From NCBI GenBank assembly GCA_963920575.1, contig OY986964.1, forward strand, positions 35,261,825 through 35,325,824: 64,000 nt of DNA, in the 5' to 3' direction. How positions within the stretch are numbered: position 1 is the stretch's first letter; each line of letters opens with the position of its first letter. Below the pieces are notes generated by a model. It searched no databases. It saw nothing but the letters and a program-made list of their open reading frames with translations, and was not told where the DNA came from. The position numbers were made by a program, and so were the translations under genes. Positions 1 through 12,679 of the stretch are shown piece by piece. The DNA comes from Narthecium ossifragum (lineage: Eukaryota > Streptophyta > Magnoliopsida > Dioscoreales > Nartheciaceae).

Positions 1-140
1 ACAATACTGATATCTACAAGCCAGGATCTTCGTATTAAGGACAATAAAAAGAACCTCAAAACTTGAGTACAAGGCATTTGTTTCCATTTTTTTACAGCAT
101 AGACAAGGATGATCCAGAACATATGCGTGGCTTGTATGAA
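1..140. other. 3' flank of the PP2C gene
   Basis: Sequence directly after the PP2C stop codon, presumably 3' UTR. No other feature is seen. Confidence 0.5.
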
Positions 141-3100
141 TCAGGAGTTGGATTGCTGCACTATGGAGACGATGACGGTCACATCGTCGAGCTTGCCTCC
201 AGTGAAGGTATGGTAGCCGGCAGCATGGGCTGCATCAGCAAATGGGCATCTCGCTGATGATGATCTGCCAACCTCTTGTGCCCTCTGTACCAAGAATTCT
301 GCGATTTCCTGAACAAATGAATCACTACATGTTAGATCAAATGGCTCTAGAAATGTTGCCGATTGTGTAGATAGTGTAGAGCAGAAGAGTGACCGTGGGC
401 TTCAGATTAGCTTGCAGGGATTTGTTAACAATGGCTGCCACTTCCTGATTATATAGGTTGTCGAACATCCCATCCGTTGCAGCTATGACCACATCACCCT
501 CTTCTAGAGGGATATGATAGGCCTGAGGTTAGAGCATTACAAGGATGAAGATATAAGGGATAGATCTCAAGAACTCAAAAACAATGGACATGAAAGGAGC
601 TCATCATCTATTTCAACTGTTAGTCGGACAACAAAAAGCTCACCTTAACAAGTTGTAGGACATTATCCCCACTTCCAATCTGGAGAGGAAAGTTGAATCC
701 ATGGAGCATTGGGGTGGACTTCTTGAACACCTTTCCATTCCTTATCACGAGAAATCCCGAGTCTCCAATATTAGCCACATGAAGAATCTGTTGGATCACA
801 AAAAATGTTCAGAGGGTAAAGTAAGGAAGCTTAAATGTATTATCTATGTTTCAATGCAAAACCTATATAGTAACATACTTCAAAGTTGAGTCAAGAAATC
901 ATAATTTTTTGCTCACAAAAGCAGTGAGCCAATCCTCTGCCTCACAGAATATCCCATTACGTTTTTACTGTGGAAAAAACACCTCTTTCACCCCCCTGGT
1001 CAATGTATGTAGCATATAACACCTGCTCTTAATCACAGCTCGCACCCATGTTAAAGTAATACCGCCAGTGAGTTATTTAACTCCGCCAGACCTTGATTTG
1101 TCCACCAAAATAAACTCATCTTCTCCATCACTACCACCACCACCACCACCACCTACTCCCTCCCTTCCACTATTGCTGCTATCCCCCGCTTTTCATCACG
1201 ACTACCATCATTACCGAAACCTTCACCTCCGCCACTATTGAGGTTGTCACCATCCTCCGCTGCCACATCCTCCATTACCTTCGACTTCCCGAAAATACAA
1301 GCACACTACCACTACCCTGTGAATAATCATGAGGCAGTGCTCTAGGTAAAAGACATGTCCAATAGGTAACCTGTAATTATCATGAGCAGCAGGACGCACA
1401 GATGATCATGTGTACATGACTACACTGTTCCCTAGACAGCTTCGAGTTGGGATTCTATCCGTTGTATACAATTTCAGATTCAGTGGTTCATAATTCGCAT
1501 GGTCTATCAGAAAAAAGATCGGTCAAGAACATTAAAAAGGCATTTGGTTGCCTACATCAAGGGTATATTGATCACATGCCACTTAATGTGGTCATGAAGA
1601 CAGTAAGGTATTTGAGGCAAAATGCACAAACCTGGCCATCAAAGTGAGCAACCAATACAGTTGATGAACCACGAGAACTTGCTTCTGCAGCGCTCCGAGC
1701 GAGAATCTTATCTGGTTTAGAAACTTCTTGATATTTAGATACATATCTCTCACAATTTTTCATCAGTTCCCTGGCATATAATCCAGCATTGATCCCTGAA
1801 AGGTAACAATATGATGCATCAGAACACACAGCACCAGGAGATCCAGGTAAAACAATATCTTCCAATCTCACATAAAGAGTTTATATGAAAGAATGGTATT
1901 CTGTGCATGCAACAGGAAAATGATGCATTTTGAGTGCGTAAGATAGTATTTTCTCTTAATTCAGAACTGCACAAGTTGAGAAGATATCCTGCTTCCAGTG
2001 AATAATCCTGCTTCCACCTCCCTTGGAAGAAAAACATACTCAAAAAGAGAGGTTGAAGGCTTAGCACGACATGACAGGATAGTTCCTGTTTGTGGCTTTC
2101 CACAGCTATGATCGTATGAGGGAAAAGTGTCCCTTTTCCAACTACCCAAGACAGGATTGAGAACCACACATCTTAATCCTTCTCATTAAAGAAAACTATC
2201 TACCCCCCTTTTTCAACGCTTGTTGTTAAAATGCGTAAACATTCTCTCGAGAAGAAGTATTGGAACAACAAAACTATCATCTAAACAAAGGAAAAAAATC
2301 TGACCTCAAGGAACATATCTTCCTATCATCCTATGGTGAACCATAATGGTGGTGCGCATGTCAAGAGATGAACTTGCTCGTTGGACACACAATAAAAGGA
2401 TATATGACACCTAGTGAAAGAAAACTACCTTCAAGTGACCACTGCCCAACTCCATCTGCGACGCCAAACCAGTTCTTGCCTGCTATAAAGTAAGCATCCT
2501 CCCCACCTGTCAACGCCTGGCATTATTATTCTAAAATTATTGACCTTGAATACAATTTCTATCATGACAAACATAAAAAATAATGAACAAACAACCTTAA
2601 AGAACATAAGAAAATGTGAATTTGGCTCTTCAAGCCATATGCTTCGCACAAATAATAGATAGGACAACTATGTCCTCTATGCATGAACATTAGAGTAAGC
2701 ATGTTCTCCCATATAACAAAAGTAATCATGGCACAAAGGAGAAAGTCTTATGCTGTTCTCTATAAGAGTGCAATGACTATTTGCAAATTAAAGGGCAAAC
2801 AAGGTTCCAGACAATAGCAATAACACAGCTAGCATACCTTAGAAGGATGAGGTAACATTGCAGCACCTGAGGAAAGGAATACTGTTGGCTCTGATACAGT
2901 TATCATCCTACAAGAAAATTTACGACTAATCATAAAATATAAGTACTTTTTAACTTGACAAGTAACTATATATTCTTGGATAACACAGAGGACACATTCA
3001 GCTATATTATTCGCCGGAACCTCTACCTCAAAATTCTCATTCTTTTGTTGAATAGAGAAGAAGCATACCTGTTCGGAACCTCTACTTCAGAATTTTTATT

Positions 3101-5450
3101 CTCTTGTTGAAATGGTTCCACATCCTCAACCTATAATTTATACAAAATATAGAATAAACATCATGTGAACAACCAATATGTGCAGTAGTAATATATAGCA
3201 AGTGGATCATGATGTATCGTTGTTCTGATGTTCCCATACTGTTCAAGCTTCTCTCATAGCACCATCAAGATATATCCAGCATAATTTGATTAGTAATGCA
3301 AAAAGGAATGCAATAAATTTCACCAAAAAAATCAAGATCAGTGAATAATTTTAGGACTAAGACACAAAATATGTTGACAATAAGAATACCATACCCTACT
3401 CATCCACTAAGCTAACTTTTGATAGTATCATCATGGACAGTTGCAAGATACAGAGGATGGCCTTCCCTAATTGGTGAATTAAACCATCCTAAGGCTTTGG
3501 ATATTCCATTGCCGAGTAAAAAATTTGAACCTACCGGCAGTTTTCAGGTCAATTCTTCATAAGTCTACTATAGGTCGAGTCAGATGCATGTCAACCAGGA
3601 GTTGTGTATGTATATATGACGATAACCCACACCATAATAAAGTCACGCCTAGAGTCAAGGCATCAGCAATCAGGTCAGCTAGTTGGTGGTTTATACGCTA
3701 GGCTGATCCGGCTCGAACCCAACCTGACCTATTGTACTTCAAGCATCATGACATCAACAAGCTTCCAAGGAACTGGTAGCTTATAATACGCAATAACTGC
3801 TGACATTGTTCAAAAACCATGGTTCAAAGTTTCAATTCCTACTTCAGTCCCCACCATAAAATAAGATAAAAATTCCTGGTCTACAGGCTATCGTTCAAGG
3901 TTCAATCCTTGCCAATGAGCTTTACTCCCAGGAGATTGATTGCTTCAATCGGGGTAGAAACGAGGGATAAGGGTGTTTGTAGATTGGGGAAATGACACAT
4001 GTAGCTCACTGTCTTTAGTGAAAGCAGGGAATTATGCTAAATTAGTTTCTTGACAAACATCAAAATAGAACATAATCTGCTTCTTAGATGGTGCTGATTG
4101 AAGGAAACATACAAAAACAACATTATAAAACCAATGCTCCCACCAGCTATGTCCATGGTGTGGCTGAAAAATATGGTCAATTATAGTGTTGAACCTACAA
4201 AGTGTCAAGTGTCCAATGATATACTCACAGGAGAAGTGTCTAGTTCTGTGGTAACATCAGAACTCAGTTTAACTGCATCAGATGCTTCCAAAGCTTTGGC
4301 AACCTCTGTTGATGTGCATCCACCATTCATTGGGGCCTCTGATGTCTTAGCATGACAAGTTTGAAGACTGTCATCTCCACTATGTTCTGGTGCTTCCACG
4401 GCAAAGAGGGGTGTATCGATCGGACAAGCTCTCTGTTCTATACCGACGTAACTTCCCTCTACCTGTAATGATTCGTGTGATCCATCAGACACTGCTATTG
4501 TCTCATGTTCAACAGCCAAGCACTTTGATGTGTCCAGTTCTCCTGAGCTTGAGCCTTGCTGTGTGCTGCCTAATGCGATTTCACTGGGTTCAACCGAGGT
4601 AGCATTCACTTCCTGATCCCTGACAGGAATCTGGGTTTCAAGATTAGGTATAGAACTCTTCTCTGCTGGTGAGGCTTTTCCAATTTCGTCAATGGGAGCA
4701 ATTTTCTCTGTTCCGTCTACATCTCGTGCCTGTGCACCTTCTTCTTTCTCCATAAGAGACTCTAAATCCCGTTTTTCTTGAAGAAGATCACCAGAAACAT
4801 CAGATGAGGTACCCAATTGAACATCCTCCGTATCCTGATCAGAAACATCTAACCTAGTTGTTTCCTCTACATCCAAAACAGCAACTTTCTCTTCTCTTGG
4901 CATCCCACCGGTCTCGATCCCTCCCGCCAAAGAAACAGCTTCTCCATCTCTAGAATTCTCCAACATCTTCGATCCAAGAACGGGTCTTTCCACTTCAACC
5001 GGTCCATCACGATGTCCATCAGAAGATTCCCCGGACTCCATCATCTCGTCCAGAACTCCGCCTCGAAAACCTAAATCCGACTCCATGTCTAGGGCTTCCT
5101 TCTTCTTCACGTCGGCCGCATCTGCGAAGTGGAAGATGATGCTCCCGTCCGCGCACTCTGCCAAGACCACAACGAGGAACAACAACAACAGCAACAGCCA
5201 CGCAGCCTTCAACACCACTGATCCCGAGCCAAAGAAACAAAATTGGAATCAATCAAAGACAAAGGAGGGGAGGGCGGAGGAAAGTACCAGTAACGGAGTG
5301 AGGATCGATGAGGGGAGCAGCGGCGGCGAGAGGCGGCGCTCTGACCCGATGAGGCGGGTGAGGAGGGCCGGACCGGTGGCGGGGAGGGAGGAGGGGTGGC
5401 GACGGGGGGCGGCGGAGGGGAAGAAGGCCGGCGAGAAGCGTGTCCGCCAT
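141..5450 (-). CDS. Protein phosphatase 2C (PPM family), plastid/mitochondrial-type N-terminus, nine exons
   Basis: Mg/Mn-dependent Ser/Thr phosphatase. Exons (minus strand): 5450-5288, 5217-4229, 3130-3069, 2907-2838, 2516-2429, 1795-1632, 787-644, 522-394, 308-141. All junctions are GT-AG and keep frame, giving 658 residues. The catalytic domain fills roughly residues 415-655. Visible PP2C motifs are GGEDAYF near 432, GVADGVG with the metal-binding Asp near 449, [20 protein letters not shown] near 517, AATDGMFDN near 575 and the late [10 protein letters not shown] near 642. The N-terminus is Arg/Pro/Ala-rich and reads like a transit peptide. It is followed by a Leu/Val-rich hydrophobic stretch at about 55-75 and then about 300 acidic, low-complexity residues. 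This layout resembles the long-N-terminus plant PP2Cs such as rice BIPP2C1 and the Arabidopsis PP2C62 type (family recall). Substrate is not predictable. The start was chosen because exon 1 alone gives an ATG in frame with exon 2; exon 2 has no ATG at its beginning. Confidence 0.92.
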
Positions 5451-6445
5451 GAACGAGGCGAGGGAGGGGAGGAGGATTTATGTAGGGTTTGGCATGCTAA
5501 AAGATTGAAGAGGGACAGGTGGAGGGGAGAGAGAGAGGAGAAGGAGGTGGTGGAGTTTGATTTGCAACATGGCGTGGATACAGCGGGAAGGAAGAGGAGA
5601 TGTGGATAACGATTAACGGGTGTAGCGCGTGCGGATTTGCATATTATATAAGATCCAGTGCCAGGTGGCATGGAGTCGGCCCTACATTGAACGGATAGGG
5701 AGGTCCGACTCAAATTAAAATCAAATATATCAAATGATCAAAATGAAGTCACGAAGAATGTGATGATTATCGATTGGTTAGAAAAGACGTTGATTAACGA
5801 GAGTGGTGGTTATGAGGTCCACTCTTGTTATATGTATCTTTAGTTTATTTTTGCATGTTAATCCTTATAAAAAATTCAAATTTTACACTAATCTATATTA
5901 TTTGAATTTTACTAGAGAATCCGGGAAATATTTTTGGGCATGTTATATTTCTTTTAACCTTATGAGTTATGAATCAATCAACTAATCAAACTAATGGCAC
6001 CATCGTTTCAAGGTGATGCAGCATCATATTGTATTAGAACTATTTTTAGTACTAAATGACGATGCATCGAGCTTAGTTATAGTTTCTAATCTTGTTTATT
6101 AGATGATTTTATGGTGATGAATAGAAGGATGTTTTTAAAAACATTTAAGCATACAAGGGAAAATATAATAATTACAAAGTCAAAGATGTTAATGTAATAT
6201 TGAACTCTTATATGGATTGAACAAAAAAAAGAATCTCTTATTTCAAGAGACGAGGATACGGCTACTTTCCAATACAAACCAAAAGCTCCAAGACTCAAGT
6301 CCCTGCAATTGCAACAGAAAAATCGGGCTTGATCAGTAACTAAGATCATGCTTTTGTTGGACGCTGCTGGCATTTGGGCCATTCATGATGCCAGCCCAGC
6401 CTATCTGGAACAGCCCACTCATAAGCAGTACTTCCCAAAGACTCC
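5451..6445. other. Intergenic, upstream of PP2C
   Basis: Contains the presumed PP2C promoter and 5' leader (GA-rich on the plus strand at 5451-5560), then AT-rich DNA. No gene is recognised. Confidence 0.5.
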
Positions 6446-6460
6446 ATCTTGAGTGTTTGG
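6446..6460. repeat. Left target-site duplication of the 6461-6933 LINE
   Basis: Direct repeat partner at 6934-6948 with 14 of 15 bases identical; it lies exactly at the 5' truncation point and just after the poly-A tail. Confidence 0.85.
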
Positions 6461-6899
6461 TGTATTAGGTCTTTGATTGCTGAAATTGGCGTGGCTTGCT
6501 GGGAGAACGAGGGGATTGCACCGAGCTGGGTCTTATCTGAGAACGTAATGGCCAGTGGTAGTGATGAGGCGGAGTTGTTGGTGGTCCTTCGGGCACTAAA
6601 GGAGGCAGTAGCGCGAGGGATTTATGATATAATTATTGAGTCCAACTCGAGAAACACATTAAACTCCATCAATTGTAGAGAAGTGTGGGTGACATGTATG
6701 GAATCCATTCTTAGGAGTATTTGGAGTCTGGCTGCTCTCCTAGACGGTGTTATTTTCATGTATGTATGGTGTGAGGTAAACACGATGGCGGATGATCTAG
6801 CACGCTAGGCTAGACATGTGGGGGCACTGTGTCAGTGACCACACCGTATTGATGTAACATGAAGTAAAGACCTGTATCACTCAACCTCTTGGCTCAACT

Positions 6900-6933
<34 letters not shown>
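6461..6933 (+). mobile_element. 5'-truncated LINE copy (RNase H end) with poly-A tail
   Basis: A reading frame at about 6449-6808 matches the RNase H-like C-terminal domain of plant LINE polymerases (motifs DEAELLVVLRALKEAVARG, IIIESNS and MADDLAR near the end). A stop codon and a short 3' tail follow, then about 31 A residues at 6903-6934. A 15-base target duplication, ATCTTGAGTGTTTGG at 6446-6460 and the same with one mismatch at 6934-6948, brackets the copy. Only the last half-kilobase was inserted, as usual for target-primed reverse transcription. It is not a functional gene. Confidence 0.88.
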
Positions 6934-6938
<5 letters not shown>

Positions 6939-6948
6939 GAGTGTGTGG

Positions 6949-7555
6949 TTACAAATTACACGCAAGGATCACAAAGAATAAAAATCCAAATGAGCCACCC
7001 AAGTCATCTTACTAGCCTATTCTAATGGAAGCAATCCTCCATTATTGGATCGTCACACGATCTAAAAATACTACCATCAAAGAAAAAGCCAGAAATATGC
7101 CACATAGGAAGTTTTTTTGGGTACCATGATAAACCATACAGGTACAAGATTAAGGTACAATTAAGCTTAAACATCAAGTATTTTATTGCTTCAAGCCAAA
7201 CCAATAAAATGAAAAAAGTGGGGCCAAACCTTCACCACAAGTTTAAGTATACAAGTCATGCAAGCCTGTCAACAAGTGCTGTTTTCAAAAATAATGAAGG
7301 GAATCCATGCGGTCATGTTCATTAGGTCAGCAGTCACCCTTTTTTTAGGGACTTTTTTTGTTAGCAGCTGCATGCAGCTTTCAGCACTCATTCATTCACA
7401 CATTATATGATATCTTAATGCCTCTTCAGAAAACAGAAAGGGCACACACTTCCTGCAGTCCAGGAATCAGCTTTAGTTGTATCGTTTCTTTCAGAGATTG
7501 ATGCTAACGCTCACCTACTTCACCTAATCCTCTTCAGAAATCAATGTCATAACAT
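6949..7555. other. Intergenic
   Basis: AT-rich DNA. No coding or structural signal is recognised. Confidence 0.4.
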
Positions 7556-8845
7556 GAGACCTGCTTCTCCCACCCCCCTGACACCGCCCCTCCTCTGACA
7601 CCCTCTTCCTTTCCTTTTATGCCCCGCCTTCTTCTTTTTCCTCTCATTCTCTGAGGTTTCTGTTTTCTTTTTCCTTAGTTTTATTTTTGTTTAATCAATT
7701 TTCTTTATTTATTTTTATCAATTTTATTCCTTTTTTTTTATCAGTTTTATTTTTCTTTCTAGATAAACAGTTTTTTTTATTATATGTTTGTAATCTTTTG
7801 TTTATTTTTTAGTTGTAAATTTTAAGAGTAATTATTTGTAAAAATTTAAATAAGCATAAAAATATGAATCAAAATAAAAGGTATATATATATATATATGA
7901 AAATAACAAAAATACTAACAGTTAAAAAATGCATTGTGTTTTCTGAAAAGTCTCATGGAAGAGTACATATAACAATTCACAAAAATATATAAAAAAAATA
8001 CAAATTCTAATCAATATTGCCTCTGAATTCGGCTCTCGGTGCGCTTGGTGTTGTACCTATTACTCCGTACCACAAATGATCACGTGTCGTATGACGAGCG
8101 GCCCATCCTTTATTTTTGTACGATAAATGTTATCATCACCACGTTGGAATGGGGTGCTACATGGTAATGAGGATATAAGAAAACTTACACGAAGTGATTG
8201 CCATCATGAACAATAGCTATTTATCGACGTTCTTGATTTGGAACTGGAAGAGCACTTAATGGCAAGTGACTAAAACAACTCCTAACATTCAAACCAAATG
8301 AAATTTGAAATTTGAGATTTTTTATAATTTTATGATTTAAAATTTGAAAATTTTACAATTTTAAATTTTTATGATTTAAAATTTGAAAAATTTACAATTT
8401 ACAATTTTGAAGTTTTTAAGATTTGAAATTTTTACGATTTGATGTTTTAATAAATTGAAATATGAAGAGGTGTTTTGAAAAGAGTATTTTAGACTTTTTT
8501 TCTCCAAAATGGATCAAATACCCGAAACTTCTTATGGCCGGTCTAATTGCCGGATTTGATCTAAACAAAGGACTCCCGGTCCCTTTCCCCAAGAAATAAT
8601 AAACAAAACTAATTAAAAAATAAATAAAGCTAATAACAAAAAAAAATTAAATAGAAATTAAACAAAACTGAAAAGACAAAAAAAGAAAAAAAAGAAACCC
8701 GTAAACAAGGGGAGGGAATTTAAACAAAACTGAAAAAAGAAAAGGAAAAAAAAAACAATGAACACAAACATTAGGGGTATGATAGTAAATGCTCAGGGGG
8801 ACAGCGGGAGGGGCGGTGTCAGGAGGGGTGGGAGAAGCAATTTGC
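7556..8845. mobile_element. Non-autonomous inverted-repeat element, possibly MULE- or hAT-like
   Basis: Inverted terminal segments GCTTCTCCCACCCC...CTGACACCGCCCCTCC begin near 7563 and end near 8838, followed inward by T-rich/A-rich arms that are also roughly complementary. The octamer CATAACAT lies on both sides (7548-7555 and 8846-8853) and would be the target duplication; the match extends to 11 bases with one mismatch. The interior is very AT-rich and has no convincing gene. Superfamily is uncertain because the duplication length (8 to 11) fits more than one group. Confidence 0.6.
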
Positions 8846-8853
8846 CATAACAT

Positions 8854-9513
8854 CTACCCTTTGAACATTAATGATGATCAAACCCAACTCTTGTGAAATA
8901 GACCACAATGATTCTCACAAAGAACAACAAGGTCTCTTTCTTCACTTGAATGTTCTCTTAAGAGCAGATCTATAGTGCTTAATGACATTATGAAATTAGC
9001 TAAAAGAGCAGTAATCTCCACAATGATTTCTTTTAAAGCTTATCGGCTATTCCAGTAAACAAATTAGTTTGAAAGAACTGTCAAACATGAACATGTTAAT
9101 TTAATAGCCAGTTGTACACGTGATTTAGGTGTTACGGAAATGTAATATAATCACTCTGAAACTGTTCACATCAGAAGTAAACTACGTAAAAAAAGAAAAG
9201 TAACATCCTATGCCCTGAACTCTAATCCCTAAGCATTAAATAATGCCTTTGCTATATGTCATTTATAGGCAAGAGAAAGTTGTATTAGTGATCAAATAAT
9301 GGCTGGTTTCCTGATTCTCAGAAAGAATTGATGCGTAGACCCAGCCCGCAACCTGTACTTTAATGACATTGAAAACAAAGTTCCACCAGTCATCTCACAT
9401 GCTTGCCAATTCTTACAAACATCTCACTTCATGCTCTGGTGACATATTACTCCACTAATGCCACAAACCAAGGCAACTGCCGGCTCTCCCTCCATCCACA
9501 TCAAAATCTTTCA
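8854..9513. other. Intergenic
   Basis: No coding signal, repeat or RNA gene recognised. Confidence 0.4.
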
Positions 9514-10106
9514 GGCCACATTTGATTCGCATGTGAGGAATGGAATGTGAAATGAAATGAGAAATGAAATGGGACTAAAAATACAATAGACTGAGGATTG
9601 GATTGATGATTATTATATATGGTTAAACAAGGAATAAGAATGAGAATAATGGTTTCATATGTTTGGTATGCACTAATGAACATGGAAATGGAATGGAAAT
9701 AATGTGTAACACTCTTGACATATTCAACACTTAATATATGCATATTCGGTCATATGTATCTATATAAAATATAATAGTTCATCTATTTTTCATTTTAGAC
9801 TTTAGGTCTATATTTATATACATATAAAATATATACATATAATATTGATTTGAGTGTAATCCAACGGTGGCGATTTAATTCATCCAAGGATTAAGGTGAT
9901 TTAATTCAATGGCTGAGATTGACTACATAGGGGTCAAATACATGGGTGGGAGGAATGAGGAAGAGGAATGGGTCATTCCTCATTCCTCCTCGAGGATGAA
10001 TGAGACATTTCATTTCGGACAGAATGAGAAAACCAAATGATGAAATGTCTCATTGGAATGGAAAAAGACGTTCCATTCTGGCCAGAAGGGGCGAACCAAG
10101 TGTGCC
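9514..10106. mobile_element. MITE-like element with PIF/Harbinger-style termini
   Basis: The left end GGCCACATTTGATTCGC is an imperfect inverted copy of the right end (complement reads GGCACACTTGGTTCGCC). The arms carry GGAATGGAA/TTCCATTC tracts that can pair. The TTTGRTTCG core is like other PIF/Harbinger ends in this window. No clear 3-base target duplication could be fixed. No coding capacity. Confidence 0.55.
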
Positions 10107-11031
10107 ATTAATATCCGAAGGATCCAAGGGAGCAAGAAAAAATTCAATCCCCCCATAAGCCATCCTGCCCTCTAAATCTCACAATGATAGATGATAAGAG
10201 GACAAAACCTTCTGAACATCAGGCCGGAAGCAAAATTCTTCATAATGACTAACAAAGGATCATATTTAACTGAGTGAAAAGCTACTCTCGGATTCATTGG
10301 CCCATTAAGAAAAATCATACGATGTCTGCTTATGATTTCAAAGGTTTGGACTATCCGAAAGAAAGACAGGCACTTTGGTTGGAATGTCCATTCTAATGAC
10401 CCTGATTAACTATAATGTATGATTCACTTGTACAAGAATTCGTAATAGAATCAATTACAGATACAAAAAAATTTCAACTTAAACAGACGCACTAGCACAT
10501 AGGACACATCGAACCCATTGTCAAAAGCTCACGGTTTCAAGTCCCCTCCTGGGGGGTTTTTAGTTTTGTAATCCAGATAGGAGCCTAGGACCCCAAGCAA
10601 GTTTTATAGTGGTCTCAGTCCTCACTGGTGATTGTCATCCATAAAAACTGAGAGTTTAAAGAGGAGAGACATGAAAAAGAATGTATGACTTCTGAACATA
10701 TTGGATTTACAATTCCAACCCATCAGATTCAGCATTTGTATGGAAGCTATATGAACTGAAAAGAAAGAAATACCAACTCACATGGACACAAGAGCCACAA
10801 GTAACGCAAGCTGCTGGATCTTCCATTCATTCTCATTTAACAAGAACAAAGGATATAGTATGGTGAAAATACAAGCGCCATACATCATACACATACTTTA
10901 AGAACTTACAGCAATGCTGGATATCCAAATACCCATTCTACAACCTAGACTTGCTTTACCTCATAGTCATATGCATGATATAATCATAGAATAAGGATGT
11001 TTGGTAAGGAAGAGATCGACCATCATTGAAT
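10107..11031. other. Intergenic, 3' flank of the FLZ gene
   Basis: No gene recognised. The last few hundred bases are probably FLZ 3' UTR and downstream DNA. Confidence 0.4.
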
Positions 11032-12342
11032 TCAAGCAGCTACGACTGTTTCTGTGCTAGTTGGAGCTTCGGATCCTGGAGCAACAGGGGGTGCTTCCAC
11101 CTTCATGGATGTCAGCGAGCACTTCTCCTTCCGCTCGTCGAGGTTCATCTGCTGCTGCCTGCACTCCATGCTGCAGAAAGCTATGTCGCCCCTGAGGAAA
11201 GAAAGAGACCATAATAAGGGAGTTAGTATTTTTACCATCCACAACTTATTTTCGCTGGAGATGTACTTCATTCGGAAAGTATAAACAAATTCATCGATCA
11301 CAACGAATGGTTTATAAGTGATTAAGGTACAACAACACTTCCCCATATGAAAAGGTAATAAATAAAAGATCAACCTTTGAAACCAACAAGTACCCGAAAA
11401 CCTTGGATCAGGCATTGCATGATTTTTACCAGACAAATAACAAAAAAAAACATAATCAAACATCTAGAATTTTGGGTATTTCAATACTGTAGCTAAAGAA
11501 TCAATGAAAATAATAATAGTAATATTCCATTAAGGAAAACAACAAATACCCAACGATATATCCTTATCATTCTCCCAAAACCAATATCCATCAACAAATT
11601 TTTTTTAAAAAAAAAAAGTATTCCGTGATTTCCAGTTAAAACAAAACAACAAATCAAGACAAATAATCGGGCCAAAATACGAAACACCTCACCTTAGATT
11701 TGCACTCAGACCAACAACCAGCCAAGCACCAAAATATAAAATCCATAGGGGAAAAAACGCAACAATCCACCCATTGCTGCCGCCATAATTCTCCCGAAAC
11801 TAATACCCAATCTTTAAAAAAGACAACTTCTGGATCCAAAAGGCAATCACGCTAAAAAGCAACAAAAAAAAAAAGAAATTTTAGGGAAAGCAACAATTGG
11901 GTATTCCCAGATTTCTCCCTAAGCCAATAACTGGTGACAAAAAACCAATCTTTCGATCTGAAACACCAAAACTACCAAACGGGTACGCCACATCAACCCA
12001 AATTTCGATGCTCTCGATCCAATTTCATTACCTGTACATGAAGATATCACGACCAGGACCAAGGCGGCGTTGGCAGAGGCCACAGGTTCTCAGGAAGTGG
12101 GACGTATCCACCACCACCCCGGTCAAGTCCCCAGAGCTCCTCCTCTTCCCGTGTCCCATCGTCATACCCTCCCATGCCGGAAGAGGTATGGCCCTTTGCC
12201 GTCCCCTGGGGTGGTTGTGTCCTCCTCCTAGAGCGGTGGCCGCGGTCTCTTCCGAAGGCGACAGCGCGTCGTCTGGGAAGCCGATCTCCGACATGCTCGT
12301 CGTCCTCCTCATGGGAGGCCGCGGCCTCTTCCCCAGCTGCAT
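11032..12342 (-). CDS. FLZ-type zinc finger protein (DUF581 family)
   Basis: Two exons on the minus strand, 12342-12032 and 11191-11032, joined by GT-AG sites in frame, encode 156 residues. The FLZ domain spans about residues 80-127: FLRTCGLCQRRLGPGRDIFM followed by FCSMECRQQQMNLDERKEK, i.e. CxxC plus CxxxC with the family's FCSxECR signature. The intron splits the domain at MYR/GD, the usual place in this family. FLZ proteins bind SnRK1 kinase subunits as adaptors (family knowledge). The N-terminal 80 residues are Arg/Pro-rich and low complexity, with RRTTSMSEI resembling the conserved N-terminal box. The C-tail is Ala/Pro/Thr-rich. Start is the first ATG in frame. Confidence 0.93.
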
Positions 12343-12670
12343 CTCAACACACCACCGCCCCCTCTCCCTCTCCCTCTCTAGAACGAGAGGGATGGTCGCG
12401 AGAGAGAAGGGTCGGGCCGTGGAGAAGAGGGGAGGAGAGGAGCCTCATAAAAGAAGTTGGGGAATGAATCTGGACCGTCGGTTGAGATCTCACCATCTGT
12501 GCCTCCACGTCAGCTTCTTGTCTTCTGTGACTGCGGGCGCGGTGGATCCGATAAGATATAAGATCCGGTTTGGACCCGACCCAAATTCTATATTTTGAAC
12601 CTGTATTATACGCACAAAAACCCTACCGGAGCTGGACTAAAATCGGAGTATCTGACGGATTGACATTCTT
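12343..12670. other. FLZ promoter region
   Basis: 5' flank of the minus-strand FLZ gene, GC-rich close to the ATG (GA/CT tract about 12358-12440), AT-rich further out. No definite TATA box chosen. Confidence 0.4.
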
Positions 12671-12679
12671 TATTTTCTA

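Noticed and set aside
5085..5609. Plus-strand 174-codon frame
   Set aside because: Antisense to the PP2C first exons in GC-rich DNA; Arg/Glu/Gly-rich composition typical of a shadow frame.
10500..10640. Possible SINE head (GGTTTCAAGTCCC)
   Set aside because: Single weak B-box-like match, no clear A box, tail or target duplication.
11897..12598. Long plus-strand open frame of 233 codons
   Set aside because: It is antisense to the FLZ first exon and promoter. Low-complexity Arg/Ser/Pro product with no domain; the minus strand carries the real gene.
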